Origin: Dysgonamonadaceae bacterium
GTDB lineage: Bacteria > Bacteroidota > Bacteroidia > Bacteroidales > Azobacteroidaceae
Direction of reading: 5' to 3'
DNA: 8,629 bases
Assembly: GCA_031284225.1 (NCBI GenBank)
Contig: JAITAH010000413.1
Coordinates: forward strand, 1 to 8,629
The translations under genes were made by a program, and so were the position numbers. Every line of letters begins with the position of its first letter. The first letter of the stretch is position 1. The notes under the pieces are model-generated. The model worked only from the letters and a program-made list of their open reading frames with translations. It had not been told where the DNA came from and did no database searches. Below are positions 1 to 7,298 of the stretch, piece after piece.

Positions 1-104
1 TTCACACCCTGTCTATAACTTTACCCGTTGTTTCTCATTCAATTACTGTTGTAGATAATGTTGGGAACACCGTTTCTTACCGGATTAAGGTTGATGCTAT
101 TTAG
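1..104 (+). CDS. C-terminal end of an upstream protein, probably a beta-sandwich surface protein (partial)
   Basis: From base 3 the frame reads without a stop for 33 codons and ends at TAG 102-104. The last residues read TVVDNVGNTVSYRIKVDAI. A pattern of valine/threonine strands around 'D-N-x-G-N-T' is common in the last strand pair of Ig-like or cadherin-like repeats of Bacteroidetes surface and secreted proteins. The start lies before the window, so neither the family nor the length can be given. It is read in the same direction as the pump operon, but 150 bases with a good promoter separate them, so it is probably a separate unit. The frame being open for only 33 codons is weak evidence alone; the composition is what makes it convincing. 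Confidence 0.6.
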   Translation, partial: HTLSITLPVVSHSITVVDNVGNTVSYRIKVDAI

Positions 105-133
105 TTAAACTTTATTAAATTCCCTTCAACCTT
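87..133 (+). repeat. 8-bp perfect inverted repeat at the end of the upstream gene, possible terminator
   Basis: AAGGTTGA at 87-94 is the exact reverse complement of TCAACCTT at 126-133. The stop codon of the upstream gene lies inside the 31-base loop. There is no T-run after the second arm, so this is not a classical intrinsic terminator; it may be a weak 3'-end structure or chance. Confidence 0.25.
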
Positions 134-143
134 CTTACTGTGT

Positions 144-174
144 ATTGCAAAGTACCGATTTAAACATACCTTTG
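144..174 (+). promoter_or_regulatory. Bacteroidetes-type promoter of the efflux operon
   Basis: TACCTTTG at 167-174 matches the Bacteroidetes primary sigma factor -7 consensus TAnnTTTG exactly. ATTG at 144-147 matches three of four bases of the -33 consensus TTTG, with a 19-base spacer. Transcription would start near 178-181, giving a 5' untranslated leader of about 75 bases before the ATPase gene. The spacing and box sequences are seen directly; activity is inferred. Confidence 0.65.
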
Positions 175-178
175 TAAC

Positions 179-204
179 CGTTTAGAAGAATGAACGTCTA
201 AATG
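179..204 (+). promoter_or_regulatory. Small stem-loop at the predicted 5' end of the efflux-operon mRNA
   Basis: TTTAGA (181-186) pairs with TCTAAA (197-202) around a 10-base loop, and the stem extends by a G-U and a C-G pair (bases 179-180 with 203-204). It starts almost exactly where the promoter at 144-174 should begin transcription. It could be an operator (6-bp dyad) for a repressor or a 5' stabilising hairpin. It is short and AU-rich, so it may be chance. Confidence 0.25.
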
Positions 205-254
205 CAAAAAGCACAAATAAATCGTTGTAAACAGAAATCTTATTATACAAAAGG

Positions 255-932
255 ATGATAAAACTGGAACATATCAATAAAACGTATCACAGCGGCGCCC
301 CTCTTCATGTGTTGAAAGGAATTGACCTGAACATAGACAAAGGCGAAATGATTTCCATTATGGGAGCTTCGGGTTCCGGTAAATCGACGCTGCTTAATAT
401 TTTAGGTATTCTGGATACCTACGATACGGGCAATTATTATCTGAACAATGTTTTAATCAAAGACTTGAGCGAAACGAAAGCGGCCTCGCTCCGCAATACG
501 ATGATTGGGTTTGTTTTTCAGTCGTTTAACCTGATTGGGTTTAAAAATGCGATGGAAAATGTAGCATTGCCTTTGTATTATCAGGGCATCGGCCGCAAAA
601 AGCGCAACCGCATTGCTATGGAATATCTGGATAAAATGGGCTTGAAAGAATGGAGTCATCATTTACCTAATGAATTGTCGGGTGGCCAGAAACAGCGGGT
701 GGCCATTGCCCGCGCATTGATTGCCAAACCACAGGTGATTCTGGCCGATGAGCCAACCGGCGCTCTGGACAGCAAAACGTCGGAAGAAGTAATTCAGATT
801 CTTCGCGAAGTAAATCAGGAAGGGATGACGATGATTATCGTTACTCACGAACACAGCGTGGCGGAAGCGACCGACAAGATTATCCATCTGAAAGACGGCG
901 TGATTGAAAATATATCAACAACAGTTGCATGA
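255..932 (+). CDS. ABC transporter ATPase of a MacB/LolD-type efflux pump
   Basis: This 225-residue protein is the cytoplasmic motor that binds and splits ATP for the two permeases encoded next. All ABC motifs are present and intact: Walker [10 protein letters not shown] at 37-45, Q-loop Gln89, signature LSGGQ at 141-145, Walker B VILADEP at 161-167 with catalytic Glu166, D-loop near ALD 170-172, and the switch His198. The length and the start '[16 protein letters not shown]' fit the MacB/LolD/FtsE subfamily, whose ATPase is a free subunit rather than fused to the permease as in E. coli MacB. The start is supported by AAAAGG immediately before ATG. Its stop overlaps the next start (ATGA), so it is translationally coupled to the first permease. 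The transported substrate cannot be read from the sequence. Confidence 0.95.
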   Translation: MIKLEHINKTYHSGAPLHVLKGIDLNIDKGEMISIMGASGSGKSTLLNILGILDTYDTGNYYLNNVLIKDLSETKAASLRNTMIGFVFQSFNLIGFKNAMENVALPLYYQGIGRKKRNRIAMEYLDKMGLKEWSHHLPNELSGGQKQRVAIARALIAKPQVILADEPTGALDSKTSEEVIQILREVNQEGMTMIIVTHEHSVAEATDKIIHLKDGVIENISTTVA

Positions 933-2188
933 ATATATTGGATATAGAAAACTGGGCTGAAATTTTCAGCACTATCAAAAAAAATAAACTGCGGACGTTC
1001 CTTACGGGATTTTCCATTTCCTGGGGGATATTTATGTTCTGCATTCTCCTCTCGGCGGGAAACGGATTGCGGAACGGGATGCTTTCCAATTTTGAAGGAC
1101 GAGCTATTAACCGGATTAATTTTTGGGGCAACCGTACTTCCATCCCCTATCGCGGGTTTCCCGACAACCGTTCCATTTCTTTGGACGAGAAGGACGTAAA
1201 TCTGATTCGCTCGCAAGTGCCGGAAGCCGGCGAAATTACGCCCAGAACGTATAACAGCGCTCAGGTAAGCTATGGCATTTTGAGTACAAATTGCCAATTC
1301 TCAGGTGTAAATCCGGAATTTAAGTATATCAACCACATCAAAATACTGGATAACCAGGGGCGTTTTCTCAACGATATTGATATGAAAGAATTCCGGAAAG
1401 TGGCGGTCATCAACGAACAGATGCGCACTTCGCTGTTCAAAGGCGAGAATCCGGTGGGGAAGATGTTTCTTGCCGGCGGACTGAGCTATACCGTTATCGG
1501 CGTATATGACGAGGAATCGTGGGGAAGCCAAAGTTCTGCGTATATCCCGCTTACCACCGCTCAACTGCTTTATAACAAAGGTTGGGGATATAATAACATT
1601 ATATTGACGCTAAACAATCTGCACACGGAAGAAGAAAATACGGCTTTCGACAAACGATTCCGCACTCAATTGGCCGACCTGCATGTTTTCGACCCGGAAG
1701 ATAACCGGGCAATCGGAATGTGGAATGCTTTACAAAATTACCTGCAATTTGTCGGCATGCTCAACGGCATATCCGCTTTTATCTGGATCATTGGTATTGG
1801 CACATTGATTGCCGGCATTATCGGCGTCAGTAATATCATGCTGATCACGGTGCGGGAACGGACGCGCGAAATCGGTATCCGCAAAGCCTTGGGAGCGCAA
1901 CCTTCGTCCATTTTGGGCAGTATCTTGCTGGAATCCATCTTTATCACCTCCATTTTCGGCTATATCGGCATGTTTCTTGGCGTCGGACTGGGCGAATTAG
2001 TTAATACAATTCTGCAATCGCCCGGCATACCGGAAGAAACGGCGTCGATATTCCGAAATCCGACCATTGAAGTGCCCGTAGCTGTTGGCGCAATGATAGT
2101 ATTAATTGTCTCCGGTTTGATTGCCGGTTATTTCCCGGCATGGAAAGCAGTGAAAATTCCGCCGGTAGAAGCAATGAAAGCAGAATGA
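929..2188 (+). CDS. MacB/FtsX-type ABC permease, first of a pair
   Basis: The protein has 419 residues with the MacB fold: a first membrane span at about 24-45, a large periplasmic domain (about 46-278, MacB_PCD type), then three spans at about 280-305, 328-358 and 385-404 (FtsX domain). The conserved cytoplasmic coupling segment RERTREIGIRKALGA is at 309-323, and the closing PAWKAVKIPPVEAMKAE is typical of the family. Such permeases do not form a classical channel; known MacB uses ATP-driven 'mechanotransmission' to push periplasmic substrate through the adaptor and TolC. The gene begins inside the ATPase stop codon (ATGA, 929-932) without a clear Shine-Dalgarno sequence, so translation is probably coupled. 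It is a paralogue of the next gene, with a closely similar N-terminus (MNI-D-x-x-x-W), pointing to tandem duplication and a heterodimeric permease. Confidence 0.93.
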   Translation: MNILDIENWAEIFSTIKKNKLRTFLTGFSISWGIFMFCILLSAGNGLRNGMLSNFEGRAINRINFWGNRTSIPYRGFPDNRSISLDEKDVNLIRSQVPEAGEITPRTYNSAQVSYGILSTNCQFSGVNPEFKYINHIKILDNQGRFLNDIDMKEFRKVAVINEQMRTSLFKGENPVGKMFLAGGLSYTVIGVYDEESWGSQSSAYIPLTTAQLLYNKGWGYNNIILTLNNLHTEEENTAFDKRFRTQLADLHVFDPEDNRAIGMWNALQNYLQFVGMLNGISAFIWIIGIGTLIAGIIGVSNIMLITVRERTREIGIRKALGAQPSSILGSILLESIFITSIFGYIGMFLGVGLGELVNTILQSPGIPEETASIFRNPTIEVPVAVGAMIVLIVSGLIAGYFPAWKAVKIPPVEAMKAE

Positions 2189-3450
2189 ATATATTTGATT
2201 TGGACAGATGGGAAGAAATCTGGGTTACCATTGCCCGGAACAAAGTAAGAAGTTTACTTACAGGCTTCGGCGTGTTTTGGGGCATATTCATGTTAGTCAT
2301 CATGATGGGCGCCGGCACCGGCCTGCAGCGGGGAATGATGCAGGGACTGGAAGGTTTCGCCACCAACTCCTGCATTGTCGGGTCAGCAACGACCAGCGAA
2401 CCCTATAAGGGTTTTAAAAAGGGGCGATACTGGGATATACACAACCGCGATTTGGAAATCTTAACCCATTCGATTCCGGATATCGACGTTTTATCGCCCT
2501 TGCTGTTTGATCAAAGCACAAGCGCCGGAGATAATGTGGTTTACGGCGAAAATTCCGGTTCTTACGGCGTGCGCGGCGTTCATGCCAATTACAAGTATAT
2601 CGAAACTCCGAACATCACGCAGGGACGTTTTATCAACGAAACGGATATTGCCCAAAAACGAAAAGTCTGCGTTATCGGATCGGAAGTTTATACAACCTTG
2701 TTTCCCAAAAAGAATAATCCGATTGAGAAATACATCCGGGTAAACGGGATTTATTATCAGGTGGTAGGCATAGCCTCCGGCATGTCCAACATCAGTATCG
2801 GCGTGCGAACTTCCCAATCGGTAAACATTCCTTTTACTACGATGCAGCAGATACAAAACCGGGGAGACGTTATTCACATATTGGCAGCTACCGCCCGGCC
2901 GCAGGTATCGGCCAAAGAAGTGGAAGAAGAAATAGAAACCGTACTGAAAGCCAATAACGATATTTCCCCGACCGACAAGCAAGCCGTATGGGGATTCAAT
3001 CTGGAAGAACAGTTTAATATGTTTAACGCCGTGTTTCTGGGAATCGCTATTCTGATCTGGATTGTCGGTTCGGGCACATTGATAGCGGGAATTGTCGGTG
3101 TCAGCAACATTATGCTGGTTACGGTGAAAGAACGCACCAAAGAAATAGGCGTTCGTCGAGCGCTGGGCGCCAAACCGCTTGCCATCATCTCGCAAATCAT
3201 GTCGGAAAGCCTGATTTTGACGGCAATGGCCGGTATGTTAGGCCTGACGACAGGCGTTTTGACCTTATATCTGGCCGATATTTATTGGTTGCAAAAAGCG
3301 GAAAACGTGTTTTTGACCGATCCGGTCGTTTCGTTCGGAACAGCGATCTCATCTACTGTTATCTTGTTGATATGCGGATTGATAGCAGGAGCTATTCCAA
3401 CGATGCGCGCCTTGCAAATAAAAGCCATCGACGCTATACGGGAAGAATAA
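2185..3450 (+). CDS. MacB/FtsX-type ABC permease, second of a pair
   Basis: The protein has 421 residues when started at ATG 2185. An earlier in-frame ATG at 2140 exists, but 2185 is preferred: it makes the same ATGA overlap with the preceding gene as that gene makes with the ATPase, and its first residues MNIFDLDRWEEIW align with [13 protein letters not shown] of the first permease. Spans are at about 24-46, 282-308, 333-365 and 384-405. The periplasmic domain lies between the first two. The coupling motif KERTKEIGVRRALGAK is at 315-330, and the C-terminus ends in IKAIDAIREE as family members do. It most likely pairs with the first permease over two copies of the ATPase. The two periplasmic domains have clearly diverged, so the subunits are probably not interchangeable. 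Confidence 0.93.
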   Translation: MNIFDLDRWEEIWVTIARNKVRSLLTGFGVFWGIFMLVIMMGAGTGLQRGMMQGLEGFATNSCIVGSATTSEPYKGFKKGRYWDIHNRDLEILTHSIPDIDVLSPLLFDQSTSAGDNVVYGENSGSYGVRGVHANYKYIETPNITQGRFINETDIAQKRKVCVIGSEVYTTLFPKKNNPIEKYIRVNGIYYQVVGIASGMSNISIGVRTSQSVNIPFTTMQQIQNRGDVIHILAATARPQVSAKEVEEEIETVLKANNDISPTDKQAVWGFNLEEQFNMFNAVFLGIAILIWIVGSGTLIAGIVGVSNIMLVTVKERTKEIGVRRALGAKPLAIISQIMSESLILTAMAGMLGLTTGVLTLYLADIYWLQKAENVFLTDPVVSFGTAISSTVILLICGLIAGAIPTMRALQIKAIDAIREE

Positions 3451-3474
3451 AAATAAGAATAAGAATAAAAATAA
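3445..3474 (+). repeat. Five tandem hexamers (G/A)AATAA between permease and adaptor genes
   Basis: From the last codons of the second permease into the spacer, the sequence reads GAATAA, AAATAA, GAATAA, GAATAA, AAATAA. The first unit contains the stop codon of the permease. The A-rich track sits 11 bases before the adaptor ATG, where Bacteroidetes use A-rich sequence instead of a Shine-Dalgarno motif. It may act as the ribosome-binding enhancer of the adaptor gene. Confidence 0.7.
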
Positions 3475-3484
3475 ATATACAATA

Positions 3485-4612
3485 ATGAAAAAAGTCGGTA
3501 GAATTATTTGGATTGTAATCATCAGCGCCATTGTATTATTAACTTTCGCATTCCTTTGGAACAAATCGCGTCCCGAAGTGAAAATGTACGACATTGTATC
3601 CCCCGCGACGGGATTGATCGAAAACAAGACCATCGCCACGGGCAAAGTCGAACCCCGCGACGAAATCCTTATCAAGCCCCAAATATCGGGTATTGTTTCC
3701 GATGTATTGAAAGAAGCCGGGCAAATGATCAAAGTAGGCGACGTCATCGCCACGGTAAAAGTCATTCCCGAAATGGGACAATTAAATTCGACCGAAAGCC
3801 GTTTGCGGGTGGCCGAAATCAATCTGAAACAGGTGGAATCGGAATACGCTCGGCAATCGCAATTATTCAAGAACAACGTGATTTCCAAAGAGGAATTCGA
3901 CACGGCGGAAGCCGCTTACAAAAAAGCCCAGGAAGAAAAAGCCAACGCGGAAGACGCTTTGGATATTGTTCGCGAAGGCGTTTCCAAAAAATACGCGCAA
4001 CTGAGCAATACGCAAATCCGATCAACCATTTCCGGGATGATTTTGGACGTTCCGATCAAAAAAGGCAATTCGGTTATTCAAGCCAATACGTTTAACGATG
4101 GAACCACCATTGCATCCGTCGCCAATATGAACGACCTGATTTTCCGCGGAAATATCGACGAAACGGAAGTCGGTAAAATCAAAGAAGGCATGCCGCTGAT
4201 ATTGACCATCGGGGCTATTAGCGACGAAAAGTTCGACGCGCGACTCGAATATATTTCCCCGAAAGGAACGGAACAAAACGGCGCCGTCCTGTTTGAAATT
4301 AAAGCGGCGGTTCAATCAACCGATTCGTCCTTTATCCGCGCCGGTTACAGCGCCAACGCCGAAATTGTGCTGTCCCGCGCAAACGATGTGTTGACAATTC
4401 CCGAAGGCGTTGTCGAATATAACAACGATTCGGCTTTTGTGCAAATTCTGATCAAAGACGCTAAACCCCAAGTATTCGAAAAACGGCATATCGAAACCGG
4501 CCTGTCGGACGGCGTCAATATCGAAATCAAAAAGGGAATTACCGCCGACGATAAGTTACGGGGCAATCCGATTGATAAAAAAGCAAAGAAAGAGGAAGAT
4601 AAAACAAATTAA
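3485..4612 (+). CDS. Periplasmic adaptor (membrane fusion protein, HlyD/MacA-like) of the efflux pump
   Basis: The 375-residue protein is anchored in the inner membrane by an N-terminal span (about 7-24) and links the permeases to the outer-membrane channel. In order, there is a first lipoyl-like half (about 63-92, IKPQISGIVSDVL...G), a long coiled-coil hairpin rich in Lys, Glu and Ala (about 98-172), the second lipoyl half (about 179-199, RSTISGMILDVPIKKGNSV), a beta-barrel domain (about 217-300) and a membrane-proximal domain. The highly charged tail (KKAKKEEDKTN) is unremarkable. Length and order are normal for MacA/HlyD-type adaptors. A 34-base A-rich spacer separates it from the permease, and only 2 bases separate it from the TolC-like gene. 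The name 'efflux RND transporter periplasmic adaptor' is often given to this family, but the context here is an ABC pump, not RND. Confidence 0.93.
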   Translation: MKKVGRIIWIVIISAIVLLTFAFLWNKSRPEVKMYDIVSPATGLIENKTIATGKVEPRDEILIKPQISGIVSDVLKEAGQMIKVGDVIATVKVIPEMGQLNSTESRLRVAEINLKQVESEYARQSQLFKNNVISKEEFDTAEAAYKKAQEEKANAEDALDIVREGVSKKYAQLSNTQIRSTISGMILDVPIKKGNSVIQANTFNDGTTIASVANMNDLIFRGNIDETEVGKIKEGMPLILTIGAISDEKFDARLEYISPKGTEQNGAVLFEIKAAVQSTDSSFIRAGYSANAEIVLSRANDVLTIPEGVVEYNNDSAFVQILIKDAKPQVFEKRHIETGLSDGVNIEIKKGITADDKLRGNPIDKKAKKEEDKTN

Positions 4613-4614
4613 TC

Positions 4615-5985
4615 ATGAATAAGAAAAGACTTATTTTTATAGCCGCATTGTGCTTCTGTTTTTCGGCCGGTCGCGCTCAAAGGCTTTGGACATTGGAAGA
4701 CTGTATCGAACACGCCATTGCGCATAATATAACGATCAAACAAATAGAGATTCAACAGGAAACGGCCGAAATTAATTTGAACACTTCGCAAATGAGCCGT
4801 TTGCCGGATTTAAATGCCAGCGTCGGCCAAAACTGGAGTTTCGGTTTCTCGTCCAGTCGAACCGGATTAAATGCTACGCAAAACCAGTCCAGCAGCAGTT
4901 TCTCGATAGGAAGTTCCGTCCCGGTTTTTACCGGCTTCCGGATCCCTAACGAAATCGCCCGGAACAAACTGGAATTGCAGGCGGCAACGGAAAGTCTGGA
5001 AAAGGCTAAGGAAGATTTATCTTTAAACATTGCATCGTTGTTCCTTCAAGTCCTGTTCAAGAAAGAACTGCTGAATGTAGCTCAGGAACAGTTGAATCTA
5101 AGCCGAACACAGGTCGAAAAAACAAAATCGCTGGTCGAAGCGGGCAAAGCGCCTCAATCGCAATTATACGATATGGAAGCGCAAACGGCGAATGACGAAG
5201 TTTCCATCATCGAAGCCAAAAACAACGTGGCGTTAGCTTTATTGGATTTAGCCCAAAGTTTGGAATTGGAGCACGAAACGTCTTTCGATATTCAAGCGCC
5301 GGAAGTAAAGAATGTGATAGAGGAATATATGAGCAGCGTGCAACCGCCGCAAATAATTTTCGATAATGCGCAACGCATCAAACCGGTTATTAAGGAAAAG
5401 CAATACCGGATAGAAAGCGCCGAACGGTCGCTGGGTATTGCTCAATCGGGCTACTTGCCTACGCTGAATTTGAGTCTGGGATACAATACCGGTTATTATT
5501 TTATTTATAATCAGGACGATTATCTCGATCCGGCAACCGGCGCAATGCGATCTCCCAATTCGCCGTTTTCCACACAATTCAAAGAAAACGGCAGGGAATA
5601 TATCGGTTTGAGTTTGAGCATTCCTGTTTTCAATCGTTTTTCGGTAAGAAATCAAGTACGAAGTGCTAAAATCAATATTAACAATCAACAATTGGAATTA
5701 GACAATACCCGAAAAGCTTTGTACAAGGAAATACAAACCGCTTATCTGAATGCTACGGCCGCTCAGGAAAAATACCGCGCTTCCGACAAAGCCGTTAAGG
5801 CGGCTTCGGAATCCTTTAAATATGCTCAGGAACGCTATGAAGTAGGTAAATCGTCGGTTTTTGAATTTAACGAAGCAAAGACCAAATGGATGCAAAGCCA
5901 GTCGGAACAAATTCAAGCCAAGTACGATTACATTTTTCGGACAAAAATTCTGGATTTCTACAATGGGACTCCGCTCGAATTATAA
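4615..5985 (+). CDS. TolC-family outer membrane efflux channel
   Basis: The 456-residue protein has a signal peptide (KKR followed by a hydrophobic core, likely signal peptidase I cut after SAGRA, residue 21). The mature start [17 protein letters not shown] is the classic first helix of Bacteroidetes TolC homologues. Two outer-membrane-efflux repeats are visible: strands near VPVFTGF (102-108) followed by helices with [17 protein letters not shown] (173-189), and IPVFNRF (336-342) followed by [19 protein letters not shown] (407-425). The duplicated pattern and length are normal. Cys13 and Cys15 lie in the signal core without a proper lipobox, so it is not predicted to be a lipoprotein. It forms the exit duct of the pump with the adaptor and closes the operon. 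Its end overlaps the end of dapF by 6 bases, so there is no room for a terminator between them. Confidence 0.94.
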   Translation: MNKKRLIFIAALCFCFSAGRAQRLWTLEDCIEHAIAHNITIKQIEIQQETAEINLNTSQMSRLPDLNASVGQNWSFGFSSSRTGLNATQNQSSSSFSIGSSVPVFTGFRIPNEIARNKLELQAATESLEKAKEDLSLNIASLFLQVLFKKELLNVAQEQLNLSRTQVEKTKSLVEAGKAPQSQLYDMEAQTANDEVSIIEAKNNVALALLDLAQSLELEHETSFDIQAPEVKNVIEEYMSSVQPPQIIFDNAQRIKPVIKEKQYRIESAERSLGIAQSGYLPTLNLSLGYNTGYYFIYNQDDYLDPATGAMRSPNSPFSTQFKENGREYIGLSLSIPVFNRFSVRNQVRSAKININNQQLELDNTRKALYKEIQTAYLNATAAQEKYRASDKAVKAASESFKYAQERYEVGKSSVFEFNEAKTKWMQSQSEQIQAKYDYIFRTKILDFYNGTPLEL

Positions 5986-6846
5986 ATCTATTTCCCCGTC
6001 GAACACTTTCACCGCCGGCCCGGTCATGAATACATGATTGTTGCCGGCGTTCCATTCCAATTCCAAATCGCCGCCCAACAGCGAGATAGTGGCTTTTCGT
6101 TCCAGGCGGCGGTTGAGAACGGCCGCTACGAGCGTTGCGCAAGCGCCCGTTCCGCAAGCTTGCGTTTCGCCGCTGCCCCGCTCCCACACGCGCATGTTGG
6201 CATGGGTGGGCGATAGAATTTCGACAAATTCCACATTCGTTTTTTCGGGAAACATCGGATGGTTTTCAATCCGTTTGCCCAGGTTTTCGATCGAATACGA
6301 CTGCAAATCGTTAAAAACGGATAAGGCTTTGCGGTTTTCCTCATCCAAAAAAATCACGACATGCGGATTTCCCATAGAAACCGCCGTGACGGTCGGCTTT
6401 TCCGGCCCAATATCCACTCGTTGATTGATTAATTGTTCGTCCGGCCAATTCGCCGGAATATTCCGGGTCGAAAGAATGGGTTCCCCCATATCCACTTTTA
6501 CCTTTTCCACCCGACCGTTTACGGGAAACAGTTGCAGAACTTTGACTCCCGCTTTCGTTTCCAGCGTAATGGTTTGCTTATCCGTATAACCGTTGTCGTA
6601 AACATATTTGCCCACGCAGCGCGAAGCATTGCCGCACATTTGCGCTTCGGAGCCGTCGGCGTTAAACATCCGCATCCGGAAATCGCAGGTTTCGGACGGC
6701 AGAATAAGCGTCAAACCATCCGAACCGATTCCTTTGTGCCGGTCGCTCAACCGGATAGCCAGCGCTTCCGGATTTTCTATTTTTTCGCGGAAACCGTCGA
6801 TATAGACGTAATCATTTCCGGCGCCGTGCATTTTTGTAAATTTCAT
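5980..6846 (-). CDS. dapF: Diaminopimelate epimerase
   Basis: DapF converts LL- to meso-diaminopimelate in the cytoplasm, a cofactor-free two-base racemisation that supplies lysine and the peptidoglycan cross-link residue. The 288-residue protein begins [18 protein letters not shown], the family N-terminus. Both catalytic cysteines are present in their motifs: Cys71 in [12 protein letters not shown] and Cys231 in [10 protein letters not shown]. Substrate-binding signatures MGNPH (158-162) and ERGSGET (222-228) are intact. The two symmetric alpha/beta halves and the length are normal. It is transcribed leftward from its own promoter box, and no dapL or other lysine gene lies downstream in this window; the tolC-like gene meets it tail to tail. 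Start ATG 6844-6846 gives the canonical N-terminus. Confidence 0.98.
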   Translation of the reverse strand: MKFTKMHGAGNDYVYIDGFREKIENPEALAIRLSDRHKGIGSDGLTLILPSETCDFRMRMFNADGSEAQMCGNASRCVGKYVYDNGYTDKQTITLETKAGVKVLQLFPVNGRVEKVKVDMGEPILSTRNIPANWPDEQLINQRVDIGPEKPTVTAVSMGNPHVVIFLDEENRKALSVFNDLQSYSIENLGKRIENHPMFPEKTNVEFVEILSPTHANMRVWERGSGETQACGTGACATLVAAVLNRRLERKATISLLGGDLELEWNAGNNHVFMTGPAVKVFDGEIDL

Positions 6847-6862
6847 TGATTCAAATTTTCGT

Positions 6863-6870
6863 CAAAGGTA
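6863..6870 (-). promoter_or_regulatory. -7 promoter box of dapF
   Basis: On the minus strand the bases read TACCTTTG, a perfect TAnnTTTG box and identical to the box of the efflux operon. Transcription would start near 6857-6859, leaving a leader of about 12 bases. No good -33 TTTG is seen at 18-20 bases upstream, so the promoter may be weak or activator-dependent. Confidence 0.5.
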
Positions 6871-6892
6871 GTATTATATTTTGAGATTATAA

Positions 6893-7063
6893 TTAAGAAT
6901 AGATGAAGGATAAAAACGGCACAAGATCGACATGGCAAAGATTTGAAAGAGAAGCGATTTTCATAACGGGATCATCGGCTTGGGAGTAATTTTCTCGGAA
7001 CTCGGAGAAAAAGGCATCGACCTTGGCCTTTTTTTCTCCAAAGTCGATATTCGTCCAACAGGT
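6893..7063 (-). pseudogene. Protein-like open frame without start, probable C-terminal remnant of a lost gene
   Basis: Fifty-six codons are open on the minus strand and end at TAA 6893-6895, just upstream of the dapF promoter box. The reading includes FSEFRENYSQADDPVMKIAS and then LSNLCHVDLVPFLSFIYS. It is hydrophilic, with charged and helical composition as in a real globular protein, whereas the plus-strand readings of the same DNA are not convincing. There is an in-frame stop directly upstream (7064-7066) and no ATG before residue 34. I do not recognise the family. The simplest reading is the tail of a gene that once lay upstream of dapF and has decayed; chance cannot be excluded for a stretch this short. 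Confidence 0.35.
7004..7039. repeat. Long imperfect inverted repeat, possible bidirectional terminator
   Basis: GGAGAAAAAGGC (7004-7015) pairs with GCCTTTTTTTCTCC (7026-7039) over 12 base pairs with a 2-base T bulge and a 10-base loop. The A-run and T-run flank a short GC stem, so on either strand it resembles an intrinsic terminator. The loop ATCGAC (7016-7021) can instead pair with GTCGAT (7043-7048), and the left arm can instead pair with TTTTCTC (6990-6996), so alternative folds exist. It lies inside the remnant frame at 6893-7063. Confidence 0.4.
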
Positions 7064-7098
7064 TTATTGTTTACTTTAGTTCATATACTGTGATACAG

Positions 7099-7254
7099 TT
7101 ACCCTTTATCCGTCAATATTTTTTTCAACAAAGCATTTTTTCCTGTTCTGCTTTTAATAAGCGCTTTATCATTTCTATCAGTTATTTGTATATAGCTATC
7201 GACATTGTTATTAGTTTTACCGACGAGAAACAGAATTACAGGCAAGGGCGTTTT
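7099..7254 (-). pseudogene. Second protein-like open frame on the minus strand, possible gene remnant
   Basis: Fifty-one codons are open from 7254 down to TAA 7099-7101, bounded upstream by TAA at 7255-7257, with no ATG; TTG at 7243-7245 is the only likely start. The second half reads NNNVDSYIQITDRNDKALIK and then SRTGKNALLKKILTDKG, rich in Asn, Asp and Lys as in a genuine soluble protein. The complementary plus-strand frame (GTG 7090 to 7278) is a phenylalanine- and isoleucine-rich string of low credibility. The frame differs from that of the remnant at 6893-7063, and 35 bases separate the two. They could be pieces of one decayed gene or unrelated. The family is not recognised. Confidence 0.3.
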
Positions 7255-7265
7255 TTAGAGAATGT

Positions 7266-7296
7266 ATTGTGCTATTAATTATTTAAATTATTTTTG
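7266..7296 (+). promoter_or_regulatory. Bacteroidetes-type promoter of the double-glycine peptide locus
   Basis: TATTTTTG at 7289-7296 is a perfect TAnnTTTG box, and ATTG at 7266-7269 lies 19 bases upstream of it, the same layout as the efflux operon promoter. The expected transcription start (about 7300-7303) is at or just after the first ATG of the peptide (7299). If used, the message would be leaderless for that ATG or would lack it, and the second ATG (7323) would become the real start. Confidence 0.5.
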
Positions 7297-7298
7297 TC

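Noticed and set aside
2140..2184. Earlier in-frame ATG for the second permease
   Set aside because: It would add 15 polar residues overlapping the first permease, and the ATG at 2185 matches the start pattern of its paralogue and the ATGA overlap.
2491..3195. Long minus-strand frame (234 codons) opposite the second permease
   Set aside because: It lies wholly inside a clear permease gene, has no family features, and its histidine- and phenylalanine-rich composition is the expected antisense of permease codons.
3349..3903. Minus-strand frame (184 codons) crossing the permease-adaptor junction
   Set aside because: It is antisense to two well-supported genes; its repeated Leu-Phe stretch is only the complement of the A-rich hexamer repeat.
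6903..6989. Small plus-strand ORF of 28 codons from ATG 6903
   Set aside because: It has no recognisable motif, no promoter or ribosome site, and is the complement of the more protein-like minus-strand frame.
7087..7099. Short dyad ACTGT-GAT-ACAGT
   Set aside because: The arms are only 5 bp, and it lies 167 bases upstream of the nearest promoter's -7 end; not enough to call an operator.
7090..7278. Plus-strand frame of 62 codons (GTG start) before the peptide gene
   Set aside because: It is rich in Phe, Ile and Ser with no ribosome site, and the opposite strand reads more like protein. It also overlaps the -33 element of the peptide promoter.
7004..7298. CRISPR, tRNA, rRNA or transposase sequence in the large intergenic stretch
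   Set aside because: No regularly spaced repeats, cloverleaf, rRNA motifs, terminal repeats or transposase motifs were seen anywhere in the window.
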